A stretch of 9,448 bases of DNA from Candidatus Latescibacterota bacterium (GTDB taxonomy: Bacteria; Latescibacterota; MVCY01): contig DAOVPH010000053.1 in the NCBI GenBank assembly GCA_030629295.1, positions 1-9,448 of the forward strand, in the 5' to 3' direction. The position numbers and the translations under genes were made by a program. Of this stretch, positions 3,991-9,448 are shown one piece after another; within the stretch, counting starts at the first letter, position 1; each line of letters opens with the position of its first letter. Below the pieces are notes generated by a model, which was given only the letters and a program-made list of their open reading frames with translations, was not told the origin of the DNA and searched no databases.

Positions 3991-5907
3991 ATGTTCACTG
4001 TCACTTTCCCGGATGGGAATCAAGAACAGTATTCTGCTGAGATTACTCTATTAGAAATAGCTAAGCAGGTCGCTAATCCGGATCCGGCTGAGACAATACT
4101 GGCAGCCAAAGTAGATGGGGCCCTCGTAGATCTGTCCGCTCAGGTTGACTCAGATTGTCAGTTAGAGTGGCTCACCTTTGCCGACCCGGAGGGTAAGACT
4201 GTCTACTGGCACAGCACTGCTCACATTATGGCCCAGGCGGTGAAACAACTGTTCCCGGAGGCAAAGCTGGGTATCGGTCCCGCCATTGAAAATGGTTTTT
4301 ATTACGACTTTGACCTGGGGGGAGGTTTTTCGCCCGAAGACTTGGAGAAAATCGGACAGAAGGTGCACCAGATTATCCGGGAAGACCTGCCGTTCAGCCG
4401 ACAGGTAGTTTCAAAGCCAAAGGCCCAAGAGGTTTTTTCCCAAGGGGGCGAGGATTATAAACTTGAGCTTTTGAAGGAGATTGACTCAGACCAGGTGAGT
4501 CTCTATCAGCAGGGAGACTTTATCGACCTTTGTCGTGGCCCTCATCTGCCTTCCACCGGCTATGTCAAAACCTTCAAGCTCCTCAGCACCTCAGGTGCCT
4601 ACTGGCGGGGAAGCGAACGTAATCCTATGCTTCAGCGCATCTACGGTATCTCCTTCCCCCGACAAGATCAGTTAAAACAGTACCTGCACCGCCTGGAAGA
4701 GGCACAGAAAAGAGACCACCGCAGACTGGGACAATTGCTCGACCTGTTCAGCGTGCATGACCAGATAGGTTCAGGCCTTATCCTCTGGCACCCAAAAGGT
4801 GCAGCCATCCGAAACACCATCGAGACATTCTGGCGAGAGGAACATCAGAAGAGGGGCTACCAGTTGGTTTACACTCCCCACATCGCCAACGAGAAGATAT
4901 ACCAGGTCAGCGGACATCTGGAGAATTATTCTGAACTTATGTACTCACCCATGGAGATCGACGGGGTGCCTTATCGGGTGAAACCGATGAACTGTCCCGG
5001 CCATATCTTGATCTACAAAAGCAGACAGCGAAGTTACCGCGACCTTCCCCTAAGATACGCCGAGTTGGGTACTGTCTACCGCTACGAAAAATCAGGAGTG
5101 CTGCACGGAATGCTGCGTGTGCGCGGGTTTACCCAGGATGACTCTCACATATTCTGCACTGAGGAGCAGTTGCCCGGGGAGGTTGTGGGGGTGCTTGAGC
5201 TGGTGGAGTTTATGATGAAGGCCTTCGGCTACAACTACCGGGCATTCCTGAGCACCCGGCCGGAGAAGTCCATAGGTTCTGATCAGGCCTGGGAGAAGTC
5301 GACCTCCGCCCTGCAAGGGGTGCTTGAGCAACGGGGGATAGAGTATGAGATAGATCCAGGCGAGGGGGTATTCTACGGTCCCAAAATCGACATCCAACTT
5401 GAAGACACCCTGGGCAGAGGATGGCAAGGTCCTACCGTCCAGGTGGACTTCAATCTGCCCGAACGTTTTGAGGTAGCTTATATTGGGGAGGACGGCAAAG
5501 AACATCCGGTGGTGATGATTCACCGCACAGTCCTGGGGGCGATGGAACGATTCATCGGAGGACTGATAGAACACTACGCGGGTGCCTTTCCGGTCTGGTT
5601 GGCACCGGTCCAGGTTGTGGTTATCCCTGTGTCTGACAGACAGATGGAATATGCTCAAAAGATCGCCGGCTCCCTCAGTGCCGATTTTATCAGAGTTGAG
5701 GTGGAACAGAGAAATGAGAAAATCGGCCGCAAGATCCGAGACGCAGAGATACAGAAGATTCCCTATATGCTGATTGTAGGGGAAAAGGAGGTGGAAAATC
5801 AGACGGTTGCGGTGAGAAAACGAAGCAAGGGTCATTTGGGAAACCTGAAGCCAGAGCAATTCCGCAGCACAATCCTGGAGGAAATTCGGACGAGAACGAT
5901 CGAGTAG
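3991..5907 (+). CDS. thrS: Threonyl-tRNA synthetase
   Basis: Class II synthetase that charges tRNA-Thr and edits mischarged Ser-tRNA-Thr in the cytoplasm. At 638 residues it matches the usual length (642 in E. coli). Domains in order: TGS (about 1-62), second additional/editing domain (about 63-225), catalytic core (about 243-534), anticodon-binding domain (about 535-638). The editing-site His74-x3-His78 ('HSTAH') and Cys181/His185 ('DLCRGPH') are present. Zinc ligands of the active site are Cys335 ('MNCPGH'), His386 ('DDSHIF') and His511 ('MIHR'). Motif 2 is 'RYEKSGVLHGMLRVRGFTQD' and motif 3 'GAMERFIGGLIEHYAG'. Start: ATG with TGAGGA 7 nt upstream. It heads the classical thrS-infC-rpmI-rplT-pheST cluster. 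No T-box is recognisable upstream; the leader is instead filled by repeats. The gene looks intact. Confidence 0.98.
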   Translation: MFTVTFPDGNQEQYSAEITLLEIAKQVANPDPAETILAAKVDGALVDLSAQVDSDCQLEWLTFADPEGKTVYWHSTAHIMAQAVKQLFPEAKLGIGPAIENGFYYDFDLGGGFSPEDLEKIGQKVHQIIREDLPFSRQVVSKPKAQEVFSQGGEDYKLELLKEIDSDQVSLYQQGDFIDLCRGPHLPSTGYVKTFKLLSTSGAYWRGSERNPMLQRIYGISFPRQDQLKQYLHRLEEAQKRDHRRLGQLLDLFSVHDQIGSGLILWHPKGAAIRNTIETFWREEHQKRGYQLVYTPHIANEKIYQVSGHLENYSELMYSPMEIDGVPYRVKPMNCPGHILIYKSRQRSYRDLPLRYAELGTVYRYEKSGVLHGMLRVRGFTQDDSHIFCTEEQLPGEVVGVLELVEFMMKAFGYNYRAFLSTRPEKSIGSDQAWEKSTSALQGVLEQRGIEYEIDPGEGVFYGPKIDIQLEDTLGRGWQGPTVQVDFNLPERFEVAYIGEDGKEHPVVMIHRTVLGAMERFIGGLIEHYAGAFPVWLAPVQVVVIPVSDRQMEYAQKIAGSLSADFIRVEVEQRNEKIGRKIRDAEIQKIPYMLIVGEKEVENQTVAVRKRSKGHLGNLKPEQFRSTILEEIRTRTIE

Positions 5908-5926
5908 TGTCTTAACTATTTGGCCA

Positions 5927-6015
5927 CTAAGTACGTGTTTTCATAAATATTATGACGTACCCTGATCATAGGAGATTCTTCGGCTGCGCCTCAGAATGAC
6001 AGTGTTTGTTACTCT
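5927..6015 (+). repeat. 89-nt direct repeat, copy B (between thrS and infC)
   Basis: Same orientation as copy A (3881-3969), nine mismatches, no gaps. The stretches 5937-5954 and 5964-6000 are unchanged between copies. Together the copies bracket thrS, 2046 nt apart. Confidence 0.85.
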
Positions 6016-6067
6016 GAATTCTTCGCTTACTGTCATTCTGAAGGAGCGATAGCGACTGAAGAATCTC
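5972..6067. repeat. Pair of inverted REP-like palindromes between thrS and infC
   Basis: Unit 1, 5972-6000 (GAGATTCTTC...AGAATGAC), is identical to 3926-3954. Unit 2, 6032-6067 (GTCATTCTGAAGG...GAAGAATCTC), is its inverted, longer relative with an internal GAGCGATAGCGAC segment. The pair could form one large imperfect stem or two small hairpins. The order of units is opposite to that upstream of thrS. Confidence 0.75.
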
Positions 6068-6107
6068 GTTCAGGACAGGCCTCTGTGGCTGAAAAACAAC
6101 AAAAAAT

Positions 6108-6124
6108 GGAGGTGACCGATTATT
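6108..6124 (+). promoter_or_regulatory. Shine-Dalgarno and AUU start region of infC
   Basis: GGAGGTGA (6108-6115) is a strong ribosome binding site. Its TGA (6113-6115) is an in-frame stop for infC, so translation must begin after it. Two consecutive ATT codons follow (6119-6121 and 6122-6124), spaced 6 and 9 nt from GGAGG. AUU start codons are the known basis of IF3 autoregulation, because IF3 rejects initiation at them. Confidence 0.85.
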
Positions 6125-6628
6125 AAAAAAAGAATACGGATTAACAAACAGATTTCCACCCCCCAGGTGAGGGTAATCGACCACGAGGGAACACAGATTG
6201 GGGTGATAAAGACCCAGGCTGCTTTGAAGTTGGCTTCAGAGCAAGGTTTTGACTTAGTTGAGGTTGCCCCGAATGGTACTCCTCCCGTTTGCCGGATAAT
6301 GGATTACGGCAAGTTCAAGTATGAAAAGGAGAAGAAGGAGAGGGAAGCGAAAAAGAAACAGCATGGATTGCACTTGAAAGAGATAAGAATGCGTCCCAAG
6401 ATCGATGAGCACGATTATCAATTTAAGCTTCGTCATCTAAAGGAATTTATCTCCAAACGCGACCGGGTGAAGGTGAGCATTATCTTTCGAGGGCGAGAGA
6501 ACGCCCACAAGGAAGTGGGAGAAAGGCTTATCCAACAAGTACTGGCGGATGTGGCCGAATTAGCTACCATAGATGGATCGGTGCGATCGGAGAGAAATAC
6601 CTTAATGGTGTTTTTAGTGCCCAAATAG
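6122..6628 (+). CDS. infC: Translation initiation factor IF-3, AUU start
   Basis: IF3 binds the 30S subunit, keeps it apart from 50S and checks start codon and initiator tRNA. The 168-residue protein has an N-domain ('RINKQISTPQVRVIDHEG'), a basic linker (about 66-82, 'EKEKKEREAKKKQHG') and a C-domain with the family signature 'RMRPKIDEHDYQFKL' (about 89-103) and 'FRGRE' (about 122-126). No ATG, GTG or TTG lies between the in-frame TGA at 6113 and the GTG at 6167. Starting at 6167 would remove 15 conserved N-terminal residues, so ATT at 6122 (or 6119) is the start. This matches the AUU start of E. coli infC and implies negative autoregulation by IF3 level, though that is inference here. It sits 214 nt after thrS, across a repeat-filled gap, and 19 nt before rpmI. 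Confidence 0.96.
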   Translation: MKKRIRINKQISTPQVRVIDHEGTQIGVIKTQAALKLASEQGFDLVEVAPNGTPPVCRIMDYGKFKYEKEKKEREAKKKQHGLHLKEIRMRPKIDEHDYQFKLRHLKEFISKRDRVKVSIIFRGRENAHKEVGERLIQQVLADVAELATIDGSVRSERNTLMVFLVPK

Positions 6629-6647
6629 ACAGAGAGGATAAGAATCT

Positions 6648-6842
6648 ATGCCGAAGATGAAAACCAATCGAGCAGCAGTCAAAAGATTTAAGACAACGGG
6701 AACGGGCAAGGTGAAACGGAGTCGGGCCTTCGGCAGCCACCTGCTGAGCAAGAAGACCTCCCGGCGAAAAAGAGAACTGCGGAAGTCCGATTTCGTCAGC
6801 TCCTCCGATATGCAAAAGATAAAAAAACTGATAACTACTTAA
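6648..6842 (+). CDS. rpmI: 50S ribosomal protein bL35
   Basis: A 64-residue basic protein, standard length for bL35, part of the large ribosomal subunit. The conserved opening 'MPKMKTNRAAVKRFKTTGTG' and 'KVKRSRAFGSHLLSKKTSRR' are diagnostic; the C-terminal half is rich in Lys and Arg. The ATG has AGAGAGGA (6630-6637) upstream at normal spacing. It follows infC by 19 nt, as in most bacteria, so the two are almost certainly co-transcribed. The TAA stop overlaps the first two bases of an inverted repeat in the gap to rplT. In other bacteria bL20 represses this segment by binding the leader before rpmI; I cannot identify such a site in this sequence. Confidence 0.97.
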   Translation: MPKMKTNRAAVKRFKTTGTGKVKRSRAFGSHLLSKKTSRRKRELRKSDFVSSSDMQKIKKLITT

Positions 6843-6921
6843 CCACGAATCCACACGAATGTTCACGAATATCTTCGCATTCTATGGATAGATTTGTGTT
6901 AATTCGTGTCCATTCGTGGTT
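6841..6921. repeat. Inverted repeat of CACGAAT units in the rpmI-rplT gap
   Basis: The left arm 6841-6870 carries CACGAAT three times at about 10-nt spacing; the right arm 6892-6921 is its imperfect inverse (ATTCGTGGTT at the outer end). The outer 10 bp are perfect. Between the arms is an unrelated stretch of 21 nt. No T-run follows, so it is not a terminator, and rplT must be read through it or from its own promoter. Confidence 0.8.
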
Positions 6922-6976
6922 AGAAATGTTTCTTTGTGGCTGAACTGTTTTGAAGTGAGAAAAAGGAGAATAAACT

Positions 6977-7330
6977 ATGCCAAGAACAACTAACAGTGTA
7001 GCCTCCAGAAGGAGGCGAAAGCTGGTATTAAAAGCGGCCCGAGGCTATTGGGGAGGCAGAAGCAGGCTTTATCGGACTGCTCGAGAGGCTGTTAACCGAG
7101 CGTTGGCTTATGCCTATAGGGATCGGAAGCGACGCAAGGGTGATTTCCGCCGTCTTTGGATACTTCGGATCAACGCCGCCGCCAGACTGAATGGAATCTC
7201 TTATGGCAAGTTGATCTATGGACTGAAAAAAGCTGGAGTAGTTGTCGACCGAAAGATTATGGCTGACCTGGCAATTTCTGACCCTGCCGCTTTCTCGACC
7301 CTGGCGGAAAAGGCGAAGATGCACCTGTAA
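6977..7330 (+). CDS. rplT: 50S ribosomal protein bL20
   Basis: A 117-residue early assembly protein of the large subunit; the length is standard. Conserved parts: the very basic N-terminal extension 'RRRRKLVLKAARGYWGGRSR' (about 12-31), which threads into 23S rRNA, then 'YRDRKRRKGDFRRLWILRIN' and 'GISYGKLIYGLKKAGV'. The start ATG has AAGGAG (6963-6968) at 8-nt spacing, and the second residue is Pro as usual. In E. coli bL20 also represses its own operon; whether that applies here is unknown. The gene is separated from rpmI by 134 nt, wider than usual for this pair because of the inserted inverted repeat. Confidence 0.97.
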   Translation: MPRTTNSVASRRRRKLVLKAARGYWGGRSRLYRTAREAVNRALAYAYRDRKRRKGDFRRLWILRINAAARLNGISYGKLIYGLKKAGVVVDRKIMADLAISDPAAFSTLAEKAKMHL

Positions 7331-7341
7331 CCCTCCCTTTA

Positions 7342-7410
7342 GCCACCAAGGCACAAAGACACAAAGGCAATATTTATTATTTAGTCTTGGTGTCTTAGTG
7401 TCTTTGTGGC
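7342..7410. repeat. Inverted repeat of ACAAAG/ACACAAAG units in the rplT-pheS gap
   Basis: Arms 7342-7366 (starts GCCACCAAGG) and 7386-7410 (ends TCTTTGTGGC) pair imperfectly over 25 nt around an AT-rich loop of 19 nt. Each arm repeats an 'ACACnAAG' module at 8-10 nt spacing. It begins 11 nt after the rplT stop and ends 37 nt before pheS. No T-run follows. Confidence 0.8.
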
Positions 7411-7447
7411 CGGATTGTTACTTTACCAGAACTCTCACAGAGGAAAT

Positions 7448-8458
7448 ATGCTCGACAAGATCGCTCAAATCAAAGACTCAGCAATACGACAGATCGAGAG
7501 CTGTTTTGACATCGACCAGTTGACCCAACTCAAGGTGAAATACCTGGGAAGGAAGGGAGAGCTGACCGACGTATTGCGTTCCATAGGGAAGCTTTCCGCC
7601 CTGGAGCGGCCAGCAGTAGGTAAGCTGGCCGGAGAAGCCAAGGCATTGATCTCTCAAAGGCTGCAGGAGGTCTTCTCTTCGCTGGAGGCAAAACAACAGA
7701 GTCCTCAGGAGTTTTTTGACATCACTATGCCTGGCCGGAGACCTTCGGTAGGCAAGAAACACCCTCTGACTCAACTGATAGATGAGATCGTGAAAATCTT
7801 TCATGGAATGGGCTTTTCGGTTGCCGAAGGTCCTGATGTAGAGACTGAATACTATAACTTCGACGCCTTGAACACCCCTGCTGACCACCCTTCCCGGGAT
7901 ATCCAGGATACCTTTTACTTGGAGAACGGAGAACTGTTGCGAACGCAGACCTCTCCGGTACAGATCAGGGTGATGGAGAAACAACCTCCTCCAATTCGCA
8001 TTATCGCCCCAGGAAGGTGTTACCGCAGAGATACCCCTGATGCCACCCATTCCCCCAATTTCTACCAGGTGGAGGGACTCTATGTGGACACAAATGTGAC
8101 TATGGCCGACCTTAAAGGGGCTCTGTCTGTCTTTGCCCAGCAACTGCTTGGTAAAGAGGTGAGAGTCCGTTTCCGTCCCCATTTTTTCCCCTTCACTGAA
8201 CCCAGTGTGGAATACGATTTTTCCTGCACCGCCTGTGGAGGAAAGGGATGCAGTCTCTGTAAGGGAAGCGGATGGATGGAGATCTCCGGTGCCGGAATGG
8301 TTGATCCAGCGGTCTTCGAGGCCGTCGGTTATGACTCCGAAAAATACTCCGGCTACGCCTTTGGCATGGGGGTGGAACGCATTGCCATGGTAAAATACGG
8401 TATTAACGATATCCGGCTGTTCTACGAGAACGACCTGCGATTTATTCAACAAATTTGA
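7448..8458 (+). CDS. pheS: Phenylalanyl-tRNA synthetase alpha subunit
   Basis: Catalytic subunit of the alpha2-beta2 enzyme that charges tRNA-Phe. The protein has 336 residues (327 in E. coli). An N-terminal coiled-coil arm (about 1-90, 'KYLGRKGELTDVLRSIGKL') binds tRNA. The class II core follows: motif 1 region 'GFSVAEGPDVETEYYNFDAL', 'DTFYL', motif 2 'PGRCYRRDTPDATHSPNFYQ', the phenylalanine pocket 'FPFTEPSVE' and motif 3 'GMGVERIAMVKYG'. A four-cysteine cluster (Cys260, 263, 268, 271, 'CTACGGKGCSLC') is present, as in many bacterial PheS, and may bind zinc. The start at 7448 is chosen because the protein then begins at the family's first helix; AGAGGA (7439-7444) lies rather close to it. 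Starts further upstream, such as 7406, lie within the inverted repeat. The gene looks intact. Confidence 0.97.
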   Translation: MLDKIAQIKDSAIRQIESCFDIDQLTQLKVKYLGRKGELTDVLRSIGKLSALERPAVGKLAGEAKALISQRLQEVFSSLEAKQQSPQEFFDITMPGRRPSVGKKHPLTQLIDEIVKIFHGMGFSVAEGPDVETEYYNFDALNTPADHPSRDIQDTFYLENGELLRTQTSPVQIRVMEKQPPPIRIIAPGRCYRRDTPDATHSPNFYQVEGLYVDTNVTMADLKGALSVFAQQLLGKEVRVRFRPHFFPFTEPSVEYDFSCTACGGKGCSLCKGSGWMEISGAGMVDPAVFEAVGYDSEKYSGYAFGMGVERIAMVKYGINDIRLFYENDLRFIQQI

Positions 8459-8482
8459 GCGATTCGAAAAAGTCTAAAATCT

Positions 8483-8587
8483 AACGCAGAGACGCAGAGA
8501 CGCAAAGTCGCAGAGGAAAAACAAAAGAGATAATTATATGATTATTAAAGAATATTTTCTCTCTTTGCGTCTTGGGGTCTTTGCGTT
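8483..8587. repeat. Inverted repeat of GACGCAGAG/GACGCAAAG units in the pheS-pheT gap
   Basis: The left arm 8483-8507 (AACGCAGAGACGCAGAGACG...) and right arm 8563-8587 (ends TCTTTGCGTT) are inverse to each other at 21 of 25 positions. Each arm is made of 9-nt 'GACGCAnAG' units. The 55-nt centre is AT-rich. It lengthens the pheS-pheT spacer to 194 nt, whereas these genes are usually adjacent. No terminator is visible. Confidence 0.8.
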
Positions 8588-8652
8588 GAAAATCAATGGC
8601 GGGGACTTTTTACGGACGAATCAATTTTGACTAACAAGAAAGAATTCCATAG

Positions 8653-9448
8653 ATGAGAGTCTCTTACAACTGGCTGAAAGAATATGTCTTTTTTGATCTA
8701 ACACCTTTCCAATTGGCCGAACGGTTGACAATGGCTGGGTTGGAGGTAGAGAGCGTCGAAGAGATCGGCAAACAGTGGGAGGATGTCAAGGTCGCCAAGG
8801 TGCTCTCTAAGCAGAGACATCCTGAATTCGACCACCTTTCCATCTGTCAGGTAGAGTTGAGAGGAGAACGACTCTCTATGGTCTGTGGTGCTCCTAATGT
8901 GGAACAGGGACAAAAGGTGGCTGTTGTCCCTGTTGGCGCTCGATTGCCGGATGGTACCGTCATCAAGAGAAGGAAATTCAGGGGGATAGAATCGCAGGGT
9001 ATGATCTGCTCGGAAGCAGAACTGGGATTGGGGGAAGATGAAGCCGGGATAATGGTGCTTCCTTCCGATACCCCGGTGGGGAAACCACTGGCCAAGGTGC
9101 TGGGACTGACCGACTTTGTCCTCGATCTTGAGATCACCCCTAATCGCCCTGACTGGATGAGTGTGGTCGGGGTAGCCCGGGAGATTGGTGCCATAACTGG
9201 GAGTCGTCTCAACCGGGTTGACTACAGGCTTAAAGAAGATTCATCCAGAGTAGAAGAATTTGCCTCAGTAGAGATAAAGGACACTCAGGCCTGTCCCCGG
9301 TACTCAGCCCGGGTGGTGGCCGATGTTAAGGTCGCTTCCTCACCTCTCTGGCTCAAGAGAAAATTGGAGAACGCTGGTCTCAGGCCGATTAACAATATTG
9401 TTGATGTGACCAACTATGTATTGTTAGAGCTGGGACACCCGCTCCACG
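8653..9448 (+). CDS. pheT: Phenylalanyl-tRNA synthetase beta subunit, N-terminal part (3' partial)
   Basis: The first 265 codons of PheT, whose full length in bacteria is about 800 residues; it continues beyond the right edge. The opening 'MRVSYNWLKEYV' is typical of the family. Residues about 40-150 form the EMAP/OB-fold tRNA-binding domain ('VCGAPNVEQGQKVAVVPVGA', 'KFRGIESQGMICSEAELGLG'). 'DLEITPNRPDWMSVVGVARE' (about 158-177) starts the next domain, and 'RPINNIVDVTNYVLLELGHP' (about 244-263) begins the B3/B4 editing domain, which removes mischarged tyrosine in characterised enzymes. No strong ribosome binding site precedes the ATG (only AAGAAAGAA, 8636-8644), so translation may be modest or aided by other features. 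It is the expected partner of pheS, from which a repeat-filled 194-nt spacer separates it. Confidence 0.96.
   Translation, partial: MRVSYNWLKEYVFFDLTPFQLAERLTMAGLEVESVEEIGKQWEDVKVAKVLSKQRHPEFDHLSICQVELRGERLSMVCGAPNVEQGQKVAVVPVGARLPDGTVIKRRKFRGIESQGMICSEAELGLGEDEAGIMVLPSDTPVGKPLAKVLGLTDFVLDLEITPNRPDWMSVVGVAREIGAITGSRLNRVDYRLKEDSSRVEEFASVEIKDTQACPRYSARVVADVKVASSPLWLKRKLENAGLRPINNIVDVTNYVLLELGHPLH

Noticed and set aside
5092..5859. Open reading frame of 255 codons on the minus strand
   Set aside because: It is antisense to the catalytic and anticodon domains of thrS, shows no family motif and has no ribosome binding site that I can see.
6106..6126. Six-residue leader peptide (ATG GAG GTG ... 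TAA) overlapping the infC start
   Set aside because: Its ATG lies on the Shine-Dalgarno of infC and it has no ribosome binding site of its own; probably coincidental.
7478..8452. Open reading frame of 324 codons on the minus strand
   Set aside because: It lies entirely within pheS on the opposite strand, has no recognisable domain, and its composition is explained by pheS codon use.
6841..8587. Intergenic inverted repeats as terminators or a CRISPR-like array
   Set aside because: No T-runs follow the stems and there are no regularly spaced identical repeats with unique spacers; each gap has a different sequence.

Overview
The window looks like a chromosomal piece of an uncultivated bacterium of roughly balanced GC content. 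Its left end encodes secreted beta-sandwich proteins, one ending in a FlgD-like / type A (T9SS-like) C-terminal domain. That architecture is typical of FCB-superphylum and related candidate phyla. This placement is an inference from protein style only; no rRNA or other phylogenetic marker allows a firm assignment. The right half is the conserved bacterial translation cluster thrS-infC-rpmI-rplT-pheS-pheT, in the same order as in Escherichia coli but without pheM.

Layout. Positions 1-1274 hold two secreted proteins with cohesin-like folds: a 5'-truncated one with a C-terminal sorting-type domain, and a complete small one with a signal peptide. A rho-independent terminator closes this unit. Positions 1340-3840 form an accessory island. 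It starts with a cluster of small hairpins and a good sigma70-type promoter. Next come an apparently intact MntA-HepT (type VII) toxin-antitoxin pair, a shortened CopG-type antitoxin remnant, an unrecognised 68-residue ORF, a tRNA-Val(GAC), and a DUF433 / DUF5615 antitoxin-toxin pair whose antitoxin carries an extra N-terminal region. The MntA-HepT genes are visibly AT-richer than the flanking genes, which suggests acquisition.

Positions 3990-9448 are the translation operon: threonyl-tRNA synthetase, IF3 (started from an AUU codon), ribosomal proteins bL35 and bL20, and both subunits of phenylalanyl-tRNA synthetase, the beta subunit running off the right edge. What is unusual here is the spacers. 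REP-like palindromes and an 89-nt direct repeat (80/89 identical by eye) lie on both sides of thrS. Each of the next three wide gaps (rpmI-rplT, rplT-pheS, pheS-pheT) holds a different imperfect inverted repeat of 25-30 nt arms built from short reiterated units.

I see no CRISPR array, transposase, integrase or phage gene. Nothing here is clearly a wholly new system. The most unusual items are the composite DUF433 antitoxin, the truncated CopG antitoxin with its in-frame partner ORF, and the repeat-filled spacers of the translation operon.
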